This document shows positions 12,276-25,689 of a DNA stretch of 64,000 nucleotides, piece by piece. The position numbers and the translations under genes are program-made. The DNA is taken from contig NC_134570.1 in the NCBI RefSeq assembly GCF_050947875.1, positions 107,082,622 to 107,146,621 on the forward strand. Direction: 5' to 3'. The first letter of the stretch is position 1; each line of letters begins with the position of its first letter. The DNA comes from Dermacentor variabilis (Eukaryota; Arthropoda; Arachnida; Ixodida; Ixodidae). The notes under the pieces were generated by a model that saw only the letters and a list, made by a program, of their open reading frames with translations, ran no database searches and was not told where the DNA came from.

Positions 12276-12775
12276 GGTGCTCGCTTGTTCGCTGGCAGCG
12301 GCGGCCGGGTCAAGCCCTCGGCTGCCCAAAGTCGGGCGGCGGCAACGTCGCGTTAACGAGCGGCTTGCTTTAAAAAAAATTGCTTTCACGCAGGTGTTGC
12401 ATCCCCCCCCCCTCCCCTCCCTCCTCTCGCACGGTTACAGATGGAGTCAGAACGGACGCTGATCGCGTCGCGCGATGCCGGCGCCCCTTGTATTCGCCGC
12501 CGGGGCTGACGTCTTCGCGGGCGGATTATGCATGCGTAACCATTAACGAAGGAATCTGCGAGGCCTAGGTATTATATACTGTATACGGGGCCACCGTATT
12601 TATATGAGGAGAGCTCTAGCAGACTGTGCGTTCTAATCCCGGAGGCAAGAAGAACAGCGTGCAGCGCTCCAAACCGGTTTTGTGCGGAGTTCGAACCGGC
12701 GACAAGGATTTTTTTTTTTTTCGCTAACCGCTAGGAATAGCTGAACTGAACACTTTATTGTCGAACAACCATGAG
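8924..12775. other. GC-rich intergenic DNA, no supported gene
   Basis: ORFs of 213 aa (8923-9564) and 212 aa (11824-12462) lack any domain and translate simple repeats and GC-rich sequence. Contents: C-run 9437-9459, T-runs near 9625 and 9715, (GGA)n at about 10396-10430, (TTGA)n at about 10530-10552, (CT)n at 12232-12270 and two palindromes (11103-11125, 12062-12109). CpG is frequent at about 9080-9460 and 11090-11260, so a host promoter region is possible but not demonstrable. Confidence 0.45.
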
Positions 12776-12778
12776 TAT

Positions 12779-12813
<35 letters not shown>

Positions 12814-13235
12814 TATAGATATACCTTAGAGGCCTCAAAATGAGGCATTGAGTAAGGGGGACAGTACATAGAAAATATATAGAATATATGACACCTATAA
12901 ACTGTATCAGTTTACAAACTACAACAGCAAGTGCAACCAAGATGAAAAAGAATTATTTAGTTCACGATTCACTAGGGAAACAAAGAAAAGATAATATAAT
13001 AACAAGGAATAAATCACACAGATTGTTTTCAGTGAAATCGTGCAATTAACAAGACCAGAGTGTTAAACAGTATTAATAATTCTAAAAAAGGGTAGAAGAG
13101 ATACTAACGCGACATTCCAACCGAACGGTAAGCATAACGACATAACGGTAATAATGCGACAATAAGCTGTAAAAGACAGTGCAAGCACAAGAAAGCATTG
13201 TGCGACAAACGTAAAACTTCACATTTCTTTAGTGA
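12776..13235 (-). repeat. (ATTT)n array and possible LINE 3' end
   Basis: About nine ATTT units (12776-12813) lead into A/T-rich sequence. The layout would fit the tail and 3' untranslated region of a minus-strand LINE, but I see no coding remnant. Low confidence beyond the array itself. Confidence 0.35.
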
Positions 13236-13248
13236 TGTATTCAGTCAA

Positions 13249-13488
13249 AAAAAAATTTAAATTATGGCGTTTTACGTGCCAAAACCACTTTCTGATTATG
13301 AGGCACGCCGTAGTGGAGGACTCCGGAGATTTGGACCGGGTTTGGGTTCTTTAACGTGCACCTAAATGTAATTACACGGGTGTTTTCGCATTTCGCCCCA
13401 TCGAAATGCGGCCGCCGTGGCCGGGATACGATCCCGCGACCTTGTGCTCAGCAGCCTAACACCATAGCCACTGAGCAACCACGGCGGG
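13249..13488 (-). repeat. Ruka-like SINE with 13-bp target duplication
   Basis: On the minus strand the head reads CCGCCGTGGTTGCTCAGTGG (A box), then the B box GGTCGCGGGATCGTATCCCGG, the CATTTCGATGGGGCGAAATG block, and a body ending TTTTGGCACGTAAAACGCC followed by an A-rich tail. TGTATTCAGTCAA occurs at 13236-13248 and again at 13489-13501, flanking the element exactly. This is the clean signature of LINE-mediated insertion. It is the best-preserved SINE in the window. Confidence 0.92.
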
Positions 13489-13501
13489 TGTATTCAGTCA
13501 A

Positions 13502-13889
13502 GGCATCACGTCATGGCATTTAGTAACACACTTTTTGTGGTATTTTACGTAACCACATAATTAGTTACCGTTAATTAATTATCTTCTCAAATATTATCAT
13601 CAGAGCAAAATTGTCTGTCAGCAAATTGTGGGCCATCATGAAAAATTCCCGGTCCACCTTTGGGTCGAATCACACACGAATGCCCGGGGGGCCCGGCACA
13701 CACAGTCTCGCTGCTAATTACGGACTCACTCGCTAACTGGTCATGGCAGGCGCGAATCACCGATCTGGACTTTGCGAAGCCAGCTGGCGACCCTCGACCA
13801 AGCATGGCGAGCCGCAGAAGCCAGTGGGGCCCTGGAATAGGGGCTCCAACTATATACACCACTCAGATTTATCACTATCACCACTAGAT
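13502..13889. other. unassigned sequence
   Basis: ORFs of 70-90 aa overlap on both strands with no recognised motif. The stretch directly precedes a decayed LINE and may be part of an older insertion. Confidence 0.35.
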
Positions 13890-14787
13890 ATCATCGGATA
13901 TACCTGGGGCTACACTTCGACGACACGTTGTCATGGAATGTCCACATTGAAGAGCTAGCTAGCAAGGCGCATACGTTGCTGTGTGCGCTCATTTGTATGC
14001 CCTAAAATCTTTGTGTGATGTAAATGTTCGCAAAATGGTTTACAACGCCCTTGGTGAATCGTCCATAAGGTACGGAATAACAGTTTGTGGCTTTGCTTCT
14101 TCTAGTAGACTTAAGATAATTAACCGCATCCTAAAAAAAAGTTGCCTATAGCCTCTCGTATGGCACACTTGGTCATGGGGAAGATGTCTTGCTGATCATG
14201 TACAAGTCAGGCATGTTGTTTGTCGAGCAACAAGTTTTCTTTGACTCCGTGTGTAACGGTTGTTTTTCCACTAACTTTAAAAACTTGAACGTGAAATCTC
14301 GCAGCTTACGTAAGACAGAAAGACACGTGGTACCTCGTGTGCACACAAACTACGGCAAGAGGACTCGTGCTTTCTACGTGCCGGCTAATTTTTAATAATT
14401 TGAATGAGAATGATATCGCAGGAACATTGAAACAAATAAAAATCACATTTAAGGTCATGGCTGATAAGTCATGCCCATATTTGCTAAACTTCTTCTTCAG
14501 GATATTGAAGCATGTATACAAGGACGGAGCAATTCAGAAGGCTTTATACTATGTACCATTTTTTCCCCGTTTTGTTAACTATCCCAACGTGTTTGTGCGA
14601 GCCTGATTGTGAAGTAACTTTAATGCTTTTTATATATTTCTTTTCTGCAATATTGTTATTATTTTTTAGTGTGTCATCATTTTTGTTGTCTACACATATC
14701 AGTACTACCCGTTGACTGCCCAACCTCGCACGCAAGCAATGTTGCTTATGCGAGCTGGATTTGTAACTGCAACCTGATTGGATGTAA
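13890..14787 (+). pseudogene. decayed 3' end of a CR1-like LINE (older copy)
   Basis: Conceptual translation in shifting frames matches the C-terminal third of the reverse-transcriptase ORF at 14929-16242. It aligns from the region after the RT core (YLGLHFDDTLSWN versus YLGVYFEADLSWN) to the terminal VVPRVHTNYGKRTRAFYVP segment (younger copy: VVPRTRTRYGKGQRRYYIP). Several stops and frameshifts interrupt it. The 3' untranslated part carries a hairpin (CTCGCACGCAAGCAA...TTGCTTATGCGAG, about 14730-14757) and runs into an (ATT)n tail. It is strongly 5'-truncated. Confidence 0.8.
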
Positions 14788-14906
<119 letters not shown>

Positions 14907-14928
14907 GAATATTATGAATATTATGATA

Positions 14929-16242
14929 CCGATATTCAAAGGCGGAGATGCCTCGAAGCTAGAGAACTATCGCCCCATCTCTGTTCTTCCTTTCTTAGCG
15001 CAACTGTTGGAAAGACACGTGCTTGAAGCGATTGAGGGGTTCGTTTTAAAACATACCATCTTATCACCTTCCCAGTATGGCTTCATTTCTGGTAGAAGCA
15101 CGCATGCGCTTTTCGAAGAACTGTCGGATCTTCTATATCAAACATTTGAACTTAACCAGGTAGCCTGTGGCCTTTTTTTAGATATATCAAAGGTTTTCGA
15201 TTCGGTAAGCCACAGCATTCTATGTGCTAAACTACATAATTACGGTTTTCGGGGGCATTTCCATACATTTATACAAAACTACCTGTTAAATCGGTCCCAG
15301 ATCGTATGTATTGGCGACCAAAAGAGTTCTTTGCGGTTTCTTAACGCAGGGGTTCCGCAGGGTTCCGTTTTGTCTCCGCTTCTTTTTAATTTGTACGTTT
15401 GTGACTTGGCACAGGTAACAACTTCATGTACTATTTTCCAGTATGCAGATGATACGTTGCTTGTATCTAAACACATGCAGTACGAAGCAGCTGTCGCTTT
15501 ACTTCAAAGCGACATAAAAAATGTGATGAACTGGTTTAAAAAAAACCGTATAAAAGTCAGTGCTAAGAAAACTCGATTAGTATGTTTTAGAAATCCGTTA
15601 ATGGCTCTTGTAACAAATCAACATGTTTTCCTTCACGGTTCTGATTGCTTAGACTGTGTTTGTGCCCCAATACAATATGCGGACAGTGTCAAGTACCTTG
15701 GAGTATACTTTGAGGCTGACTTATCATGGAATATTCAAATGGCTCGAATATGTGCGCGATTACGTAATGTTGCGTGTGTCCTTTACCGTATAAGGAGTTA
15801 TGCACCTACCAAGATTAAAAAAGTGATAGTGCATGCTTTAGGCTACTCACATATAAGGTACGGCATTCCCTGTTTTTTTAATTGCAGCGGATTTTGGAAA
15901 CATAAAATTGACAACCTATTAAAAAGCATACTAAAAAGTGTTGCGTACAACCAAACCACAGATAACTTATTTCGAGATTTAGAAATGCCCGATTTCGAGT
16001 CTCTGTTTCGTTCAACAATTGTGATGCGTTATTTCTGGTGCAATGATTTCCGAGAACCTGTCCATAAAAGTGTTGCTTTGCGTAGTCATCCCAGATATGT
16101 AGTTCCTCGGACAAGAACTCGTTATGGAAAAGGACAAAGAAGGTACTACATCCCCCACCTGTTTAATAACCTTCCCAGTGCTGTACTGAATCAGACAACT
16201 TTGTCGGGATTAAAAAAGGCCCTCAAGGCAATGATAGAATAG
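14929..16242 (+). pseudogene. reverse transcriptase, CR1/L2-group non-LTR element (N-terminally truncated)
   Basis: The encoded fragment runs from the first RT blocks (IPIFKGGD, ENYRPISVLPFL) through the palm motif DISKVFDSV, the GVPQGSVLSPLLF block, the catalytic QYADDTLL and the thumb, to a C-terminal region ending at the stop at 16240. Such enzymes copy the LINE RNA at a nicked target site. The frame is open throughout, which is unusual for a truncated copy and suggests a fairly recent insertion. DISKVF has Val where related enzymes usually have Ala. The real start lies in the missing 5' part; the ATG at 14905 is only chance sequence. Clade is inferred from motif style and the ATT tail; Rex1/Babar-type is an alternative. 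Confidence 0.82.
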
Positions 16243-16627
16243 TTCACACTTGTATAAAGTCTCTTTTGTTGTGTGATCTTTACCAAAATGAATGTCAGAC
16301 TGTTTCCGCTGTTTTCATATTTTTTTTTCTTTTTTCGATCTAGATAGGTTGTGACTTTGTTTACATATTGTGCCATGTTTACTCAATTGTAATGGTTGTT
16401 GAGTGCTACGTGTTTTCATTTGAACATTAAGTGTTGTTTCCTGGGCATGTTTACCAGAAAAACCTGTGAAACGGTCTTTCTTATTTTTTTTTTAGTTTGA
16501 CATTTAGTTTGTCTGTAATAGGGTTCATAATGCATCGCCCTGACTGCCAGGCTTCTGCCATACAAGCCCACAGAAGGCTTCGGCAGACCTAGCAAAATCA
16601 TATGTACAATTTCATTATTTGTAATAA

Positions 16628-16745
<118 letters not shown>

Positions 16746-16953
16746 GTCGCTGCGAAAGATGCTTCTTCGATTGACACTGGTTAAGGAAATGCGCTGCAAC
16801 TTAACTGAAATACTGTGGTTGGTGAGACATGTGCAGAGATTCTGGACGGATGGCCCCTTCAGCCATTAATTCGAGAATCGCAATGCAGTGTCAGCTGCAT
16901 GTTCAAAAATAATATTTCAGAAAGTCAGATGAGTTCAGGAAGATTGGGAGCGC

Positions 16954-17104
16954 ACTCCCTTCTAATAACGTACGCATTTCCGGCACTTAATGGCAAGTTC
17001 CATGCTGCGTTAGAGGAATGTCTCAGTCCTGAAAAAAGCATTGCTGTAACACAGCAGGCAAGTTACAACTAACTGCCGTAAATGCGTATGTTATTAGAAA
17101 TGGT
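16954..17104. mobile_element. small foldback (inverted-repeat) element
   Basis: TTCTAATAACGTACGCATTT at about 16959 is inverted as AAATGCGTATGTTATTAGAA at about 17080. The inner arms (GGCACTTAATGGCAAGTT versus AACTAACTGCCG) also pair, giving arms of about 60 bp around a short centre. Weaker pairing extends outwards on both sides. It is non-coding, so a MITE or foldback remnant; no target duplication is seen. Confidence 0.6.
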
Positions 17105-17805
17105 ACTCTCGCGACTGCCAACATAAAGATGTCGAAATTCGGCCCATCTTTTGAAATATCATCATATATTTTTTTAATTGCTGCCCATTGAATTACGCTG
17201 TGCATTGCGGTAAAGTTCGAGAGATGGTCGAAGGGACAATGTCCACAATTTCTGGGTATGCGAGTATATCGACGATGAACAATTATTCTAATCTATTTAC
17301 GTTGCAAAAAAAGATGCGTGTTGACAATTTTCGAAAACATTCGTGGCGTACCCGCGAGCTGCGAACACATGAGTGCCATATGATAAAAGGCCATCAAATC
17401 TACAATTTCAATATGCTCCATGGAATATATAAAAAGACAATACGCTTTTCTGCTTGCAGAATTGTATGGATCTTCCGTGTCATTTCCGCACCCACGTTAG
17501 AAAGACTCCTAAGATTTGAACGGACGACGGCAACACCACATAACAGGTGCTTATTTTGCTAAATAAAATAAACTGCTTTTTAGACGTAGAAAGCACCAGT
17601 CCGCCCCCCAAAAAAGTGCTTAATATGGTTTTGGTTGACGATAACATTGAATTTTTGTAAATTTCCTAACGCGCTTATATTTTGACTTGACAACGTTTAG
17701 CAAGAAAGAACCGTGTGGCTCTATATACTGACCTACATTTTCATTTTTGTTTTATATGCTCGTGGAATATTTCTTCATGAACAATGGATGATGAGATACT
17801 ATATC

Positions 17806-17841
<36 letters not shown>

Positions 17842-17899
17842 TGCCCACTCTTATAAACTACCAGCAATGTTTTCTGTGGTGCTGCTATTGTTTGTTTCT
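17105..17899. other. unassigned sequence with short (TA)n
   Basis: A 124-aa ORF (17188-17562) has no recognisable motif. A (TA)n tract lies at about 17806-17841. Confidence 0.4.
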
Positions 17900-18051
17900 T
17901 GTAGTGCTATGCATAAAACGACGCTTTGTTCACAAAGCAACTGGAACGCCAATGCATTTCTTCGCAAAGTTCGGGAATTAATATCTCTAAACTGGTGTCA
18001 TCCTGAGAATCTGTTTGAAGTGGATCAGCCTTGCGAACTCCACGGCTAGAG

Positions 18052-18253
<202 letters not shown>

Positions 18254-18380
18254 AGAGCGAGAGAGAGCAAATGATAAATGAATGGTAGGGAGGTTAGCCA
18301 GGACTGATTTCGGTTGGCTATCCTACACTGGGGAAAGGGAAAAGGGACGCAAAGATTATAAGTAGAAGAGAAAGTCCACT
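18254..18380 (+). repeat. dispersed short repeat (GGGAGGTTAACCAG family), copy b
   Basis: GA-rich start, GGTAGGGAGGTTAGCCAGG core, GGTTGGCTATCCTACACTGG, GGAAAGGGAAAAGGG. It is the same block order as at 6244 and directly abuts the (GT)n array. Confidence 0.65.
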
Positions 18381-18707
18381 GGGGATATCGTTCGGTCACT
18401 CATTCCGGATTACAGACGCTGACCCGATCCGGTGGCTTTCAAATATCGCAGCAGCGCTTTTGTGAATTGCAATATGAGCCATAAGGTAACAAATTAGAGA
18501 TGCAATTAGCGAAGTTTTTGTTAATTACTCAATTAGACATGTCAATTTTTGTGCAAGTATATCCGCCTCTTCGACTAGACGAACTCATGAACTAGAATTG
18601 TGCTATCTGCCACAAGCGACCTTTAAAAATTTTTGAAATTGTTCGCTGAAACATCCTGTATAGGAGAAGAGGTACCGAGACCTAGGCACCACTCTAGTGC
18701 CAGTATT

Positions 18708-19675
<968 letters not shown>

Positions 19676-19760
19676 CAGAGAGAGGAGGGAAGAAGGAAAG
19701 GCAGGGAGGTTAACCAGACGGAGCCCAGTTTGCTCCCCTACATGTGGGGAGGGGAAGTAC
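19676..19760 (+). repeat. dispersed short repeat (GGGAGGTTAACCAG family), copy c
   Basis: GGAAAGGCAGGGAGGTTAAC, then CCAGACGGAGCCCAGTTTGC and CTACATGTGGGGAGGGGAAG: the same block order as copies a and b. Confidence 0.65.
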
Positions 19761-19911
19761 TTGTAGCACCTTATTGCCAATAGGAAGTGAGAGTTCTGCA
19801 ATGTTGCCCATAATAAGAAGCAGTGACGCGATAGCTTGCTAAATATCACGCACTTTAAGCTTTGCAGTGTTTCATGCTATATACATAACCCCTCGGCTCC
19901 CCCTTCTTCTC

Positions 19912-20085
<174 letters not shown>

Positions 20086-22235
20086 TTTCTGCAGAGTAGT
20101 GCGTGCAGAACCAGGCGTAGTATATTGTTATCTGTTGCAGCACCGATGAAGCGGCTGAGAAGTAAAATGTTCGACCGGCAATTTGTGGATCTGGAGTTCG
20201 AACTGTGCGACCGTCACCGGCGGACATCAAAAAAGACTACTAAAGGAGGGTAAACCCACAGCCGCTGACGCAGTAAAGAAAGGCCGCGGGCGTCGTAACT
20301 GTCTGTATTCACAAATGAAAATCATAACTCTCTTATGGTGGCGAAAAAAAAGATGCACGAGTCTAAATCCCAACGCTTCTTTGACCGGCAATTCCTTTCT
20401 TAAAAATTAAAAAAAAAAAGCCCGCTGTCAACCGCAATGTTATGGAGGTCATTGGTTCGACATCGGTTTCGACCGTCTATTGATTATACACGCCACGCGT
20501 ATAGATTTTCCGTCAGTACGCGGATGCAACGACTGAATTCGCAAGGGCGAAAAAGATAAAGAAAACAGAAGAAAGAAAGAAAAAGAAAAGCTTAGCATAC
20601 GGTTACCGAGGGAGATATCACAGAGCCATTTCACAATTCCAGCTGAGAGGAGATAAACAAGTCCGCGCGTCGTAATGCAGGCGCGCAGCGACGGCTGCCC
20701 GGACGTCGCCACCAAACAAACCGCGGACCGAACGAGAGCTGTCGCCACCTGCGACTCATTGTCACGCGCCCCGCGACGCTTCCCCTATTCCCCTTATCAA
20801 CACACACACACGCACATGTAGCAGAGTTGTATAATGCAGCAAGCAGCAAGCGATATGGGCACCACTCAACGCCCCGCAGGCGCGCCACGGGAGGACGGCG
20901 TCCGGCGCTGAATTCAGCATAAGAGTTGGCACGGAGGGTTGCGGGGGTGAGCGAACGCTGGCGATTCAACAGGATGGGAAGTAGTAAAAAAGAGCAGGAG
21001 AGAGCGCACCAGCGATCATGGCGGCCGCGCAAAGCGCGCGGGGGTCCACGGGAACAGGCGTCGTCTAGTCTTCATTAGGGCTTCGGGACACGTTGCAGGA
21101 AGCGCTCGGCTTCTCGGCACGTTCCGAGCATCCGGACGACGAGGTGGCGACCGCGCACGCCGCGGCGACTGGGGCCCGTGTGCGTACGCGCACGCACGCA
21201 CGCACACACGCACGGACACAGAACCACCGCGAGCGCTGGCGTTCCGCGCTGTATATACAGATTGTGCGCAGGTGCGCGACGCCTAAACGCCGCTGATAAG
21301 AGAGTTCGCGCGCGGGACCGGGCGTGTACTCGCTAGAGGAGGCTCTCGCAGCGTGAAGGAAAGAAAGAAAGAAGGAAGAAACAGACACAGCTCGTGTTTT
21401 TTATTTTTTTTATTTATTTATTTATTTTGCAGCGGCGTGTGACTGGCGACACCACTTACCGCAGCGGTCGCACACGCTCTTGTTTCCCCTGTCAACGCCT
21501 GCTATAGCCGGCGGGAAACTAGCTGCCTCTGCTGCTTGCCGATCTTGCACGCCGCGAATATGTGCGTATAGAGTCACAGGGTCGGCGCGAATGGAGTGGC
21601 CCCGGGGCTCTGTATATCTTCTATCCTCTGTACTTGGGCATGTGCGCCAGCGCGGACACGTTGGGTGTCGAGATGTACTACGTATACTGCGTCACCGATA
21701 TCAATGCAGAGCCCCAACACCATCCTATACACACAAAGGGTAAAATCAGAACTTGCCTTTATTTGTGGCCACGAAGAGTAGTACATTTGTAAAAAAGAAA
21801 GGCAAACAAGAAAACGGTGAAGTGATTGCTATTTGAGCGAGAAATATTTAGTATATTACCAAATGAGTCGGTAGCCTGTTTGCTGAATTATGCTCGACCT
21901 AAAGCTCGCTCCAGCGTACACCAAGAACACTACTATGGGTTTTACGTTAAGTTTTGAATTATCAAGCTCGACGCAGCACAAGAAACGATACGTTCGGCTT
22001 CCTTGGTATAAACTGCGACGTATCCGCGTAGCTGTACGTTATGTTCTATTTACCATATGCTTTCTTTCTTTCCTTTCTACAGGTCATGAAACAGAAAATA
22101 CGCTTCTATTAGTGGCAAACGATCCCTACTGCTATGTCTCCAGGTGGAATCTCTCTTTTCAGGAAATTCGATGATTCTCATTTACGGCGGGGAGAGGCCC
22201 ACACGCCTTTCATCAGAACTTTCGCTCGGATGGCT

Positions 22236-22281
<46 letters not shown>

Positions 22282-23494
22282 CAAGGTACGAAGAGCACGC
22301 GTGATTAAGTATTCCAATGTTCCCCAAAGCCGAACGGATGCCCCTTTCTCCCTCTCCACATACGCCAGCAAACTGCATGCCTATAGCAACGTCATACGCG
22401 ACCTATAAGCGACCCTTCAATCTCCGGGTCCTTAATATACGACCACCTAGCACTTCGCTCGGATTGCTGGTGTAGCTCTGGCTTTTCGCGCCTTAAACAG
22501 TCAGCCCCCCCCCCATCCCTTTTCCCCCCTTTTAGACATGTCCTCGCACGCCTCGCCATATACGTGCTATCAGACAGATCGCGGCGACGAAACGTGCGAC
22601 TTTCAACACCACCTTTAGTAGCATGCACCCGCGAAGCGACTGGCGTGACCGTTTTTATTAACGCGCAATTTTTTTGTTCTTTCCCCCGCCACCGCAATTC
22701 GGGGCATTCAGATGAGGCCTCGAGATAGCGGGAGGCGCCAACGTGACCCTCGTCTATATGATCGGTGGCGTGCTTCTTTCAGTGCGATTCGCGTACGTCC
22801 TGTTTAAAACTGTGCAGCATATACTGAGAAAAAAAGCTTCTTTTTTCCCCAGAGTCTATATAGAAAAGCTGTGGGGGCATTACTACAAATATAAGAAAGG
22901 ACTACATAATGACTGAGGTCCTATGACCTTACGCTTTTTTGTAGACTAACGCGTATTCACTTTTTGAGCTTAAAACGCTTTGAAAACAAGAATTTGAATT
23001 TGAAAAGCGCGGCCTTTTTTAAAGCAATGTCGTATTTATGAAATCAACATAGAGCAGAAAAAAAGAATGTATGGTAGCTTGACCAGGACAAAGTCACGAA
23101 ACTGGCAGTTCTCGACTGGACAGTACCCAAGCTATTCTTCCCAGTCACGATATATGAAGCGAAGTCAATAGCAGACAAGCCCGCTAATGGCAGCTCTACC
23201 GATGACAGAAGCTTATGCATCCCTGAAGAAATGATTTCACAAGCTGATCAGATTGTTTGCACTGACTGCACGTCGACTGTCATCCCTCTCTATAGAGATT
23301 CGTATTTTTTGCCTGTATATGTCCGCAAGCTGCATGCATTACGGATATGGTTTACAAGCCAATGTCTCTTTTCTATATGTAGTCAGAAGACCATGCCAAG
23401 TTCCGAACAGGCTGTCTAAGGAAATTAACAAACATTGGTCGACCGTGTAAGGCCATCAGGCCACAACCATTGCAATGACATCTCTCCTTCTTAT
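20086..23494. other. intergenic DNA, no supported gene
   Basis: GC-rich at about 20680-21330, with an (ACGC)n tract near 21186-21216 and (CT)n at 22228-22277. ORFs up to 133 aa lack domains. An (ATTT)n stretch lies at about 21410-21428. Confidence 0.45.
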
Positions 23495-23600
23495 CGTTCT
23501 TCGCCCTTCCCGACGGGTAGGGTAGCAAACCGAGTGAGACCGTGGTTAACCTCCCTTCCCTTTGCTTATTACCTGTTACTCTCTCTCTCTCGCTACAGCA
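23495..23600 (-). repeat. dispersed short repeat (GGGAGGTTAACCAG family), copy d
   Basis: Inverse orientation: CGGGTAGGGTAGCAAACCGA, then CGTGGTTAACCTCCCTTCCC, then CTCTCTCTCTC. It is the reverse complement of the block order of copies a-c. Confidence 0.65.
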
Positions 23601-24928
23601 AGGCACCTAAATATGCTTTGCTGCCTGTCTATACATTTCATTTCTGAGCAACCTGCCAACAACGCTCTGGATTGCACCACCCAACGCGAGGACGCGTTAT
23701 ACCGTTCGCAGCGCTGAACAGAACTAACTTCAGCGACACCAAGTGTAGAGTATATATAGCTTCTCGCTGTGCATCTGGTTTTGTATGTCCCCCGCAGTCA
23801 CCTCACTTCTAGGGGGAAAAAAATGAGGCAACAGAAACAATAAAAAAGAGGATAATGGGCGAATACTTCACGGCGGAGATTTTCAAGCGTGAAGTGTTTC
23901 AAAGTTTCGTTAACTGCATGGCGATATAAGTCGGGAGTGTTGCCAGGTGCGTCACTTCGCGACGCTGGATCATCCGATCGCTCCTTAATGTGTCATCATT
24001 TGCGGCCCTGCGGTACGCGCATTGAACACATGATTAAGGCCGGGCCTTCGCTATGCAGTGTGATTCTTTCTTCCTTTTTATTTTTTAGCTCGCACCAACT
24101 TTATTCAATATCACACAAGGTGCTGACAGCGCAATTCGGCTTGCTCAGGTGGATTACCTAGAGGCAGATAATACTTTCCCTCAGACTTTCTTTGTCGTGA
24201 TGGCTGATAAAAAAATTCACTAATTAAATTTTTTAATGGTTCGATTGAAGGCACACGGTGCAACTGCGAAATTGAAAACGAGACGTAGTGAACACTTTTC
24301 CGCTTAACAGAACTCCAACGACTAGCGATACTATTTGGGATATAATTCCCCGAAACGTGCTCAAAAATGCCTCAGCGTTGCAGTTAAGATCGCCCCGCAT
24401 TGCTAGAGGCACGCTTTGGGGAAACTGTTAGCTGGAAAACCCACGTATTTCACAGCGCACTTTGCGGCCGCATAACTCGATCGTGGGGCTATATATAGTC
24501 TTATAATTTATGCTACATAAGCCAACGTCACTTCACTACTGCTCTGCTCCAATCTCGCAATTGCAACTTGCGGCCTAAAGTGAATGATTGTAAAGGTCAT
24601 CAATTTAATTAGTTACATGGCCATTTCGATTCCTCATGCAGGTAATTTGCGCCTCTTCCGCAAACGCACCTATGAAGGCGGCGTACGACGCTATACCTGT
24701 CGTGAGTGGTTCGCTTGTTTTTAAATCTGTTCGAAATAAATTTTCAAAATACGGTGGCAGAAATGACTACAGGCGCAAGGAGAGATCAAGTTTTCAAAAT
24801 ACCCACACACGATGTATACCTGCTTCCTTTTAACTGGAGCCCAGCGAGTTATTAAGCATTTAGGATGTCCAGTCAAACCGCAGCTCGCAGTTTTGAGAGC
24901 GGCAAATGTCCGGTTCTGACGGCGCTGT
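23601..24928. other. unassigned sequence flanking the Gypsy insertion
   Basis: No ORF with a domain. Around 24590-24700 there are A/T-rich words (AATTTAATTAGTTACATGGC, GCCTCTTCCGCAAACGC) loosely resembling the foldback family of 17.9-18.6 kb; this is not secure. Confidence 0.35.
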
Positions 24929-25393
24929 ACGTTGTTGCGTTTCGCCTGCGACACGTGGTTTTGCCGGCGCGACTGCGGCGGGGCGGCAGACATTTTGGCC
25001 CGATCGTCGTCGCCGCAACACTCATCGCCAGGTGTTTCCAGGCGCGACTGCGGCGATGCGACCGCCTAGGGATCATCCTCGCATTCCAGTCATTGTGCCC
25101 GAAACAGGCGATGCCAAAGCAGGGATCTCATTCCAGTAATTGTGCCCGAAACAGGCGATGCCAAAGCAGGGATCTCGTTCCAGTCATTATGCCCGAAACA
25201 GGCGATGCCAAAGCAGGGACCATCCTCTCATTACAGTCATTGTGTCCGACCGGCAGCGCCACGACAGGGTGCTACGAGATCGTGCTCGACATGGTGCTAC
25301 GGCATCGCTACGACAGTGTGCGTCACCATTAGCCCATTGTACATTCACGTGCTCGTCTTTTGAGGGGTTCCTTCTTGCCCTCAACTGCGAGAG

Positions 25394-25400
25394 TATAAAA
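25394..25400 (+). promoter_or_regulatory. LTR TATA box
   Basis: TATAAAA in the sequence GAGAGTATAAAAACAGC. The same site occurs in every copy of this LTR, including the solo LTR on the minus strand (44974-44980). It is the expected core promoter of the retrotransposon RNA. Confidence 0.8.
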
Positions 25401-25511
25401 ACAGCTGCCCCCGGACGCCAAAAGGAGGGCTCCGATTTCTTCTGTTGAGTGAAGTGCTCTCCCGTCTCTCTACTTCGGTCAAACCTGACCGCCAACTCTT
25501 TGCGATGTTAA

Positions 25512-25517
25512 AATAAA
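25512..25517 (+). terminator. LTR polyadenylation signal AATAAA
   Basis: AATAAA lies about 112 bp after the TATA box, consistent with the R region. The 3' LTR of element 1 (about 38496-38501) has it too. Element 2 carries ATTAAA at the equivalent position. Confidence 0.7.
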
Positions 25518-25689
25518 CAAGTTGTTTTGTTGTTACCAGTCGACTCATGCTTTGCCGGGACCTTCGGATGCTTCCAGTTGTACCCCAGGCCGCCAGGCCA
25601 ACGCTACCCTTGGGGCTTGCGACCCAGGTACAACCACGGGCGTCAGCGCCGAGTTCCCAACAGATCGTACCAGCAGTCGGATCCAAACA

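Larger units (their letters stand above)
24933..25689 (+). repeat. 5' LTR of element 1
   Basis: Begins TGTTGCG and ends CCAAACA (TG...CA). U3 holds a three-fold tandem repeat of about 50 bp (about 25087-25240; core GCCCGAAACAGGCGATGCC). TATAAAA is at 25394-25400 and AATAAA at 25512-25517, giving a standard U3-R-U5 layout. Confidence 0.93.

Noticed and set aside
11824..12462. 212-aa ORF on the + strand
   Set aside because: Built on CA and CT repeats (polySer-Leu) and GC-rich DNA; no motif.
25087..25240. CRISPR-like regular repeats
   Set aside because: Only three units, no spacers of constant length, located in an LTR U3. The same holds for the five-fold array at 45063-45345.
24865..25332. 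155-aa ORF and overlapping ORFs in the LTRs
   Set aside because: They lie in U3 of an LTR and reflect its tandem repeats; the same ORFs recur in each LTR copy.
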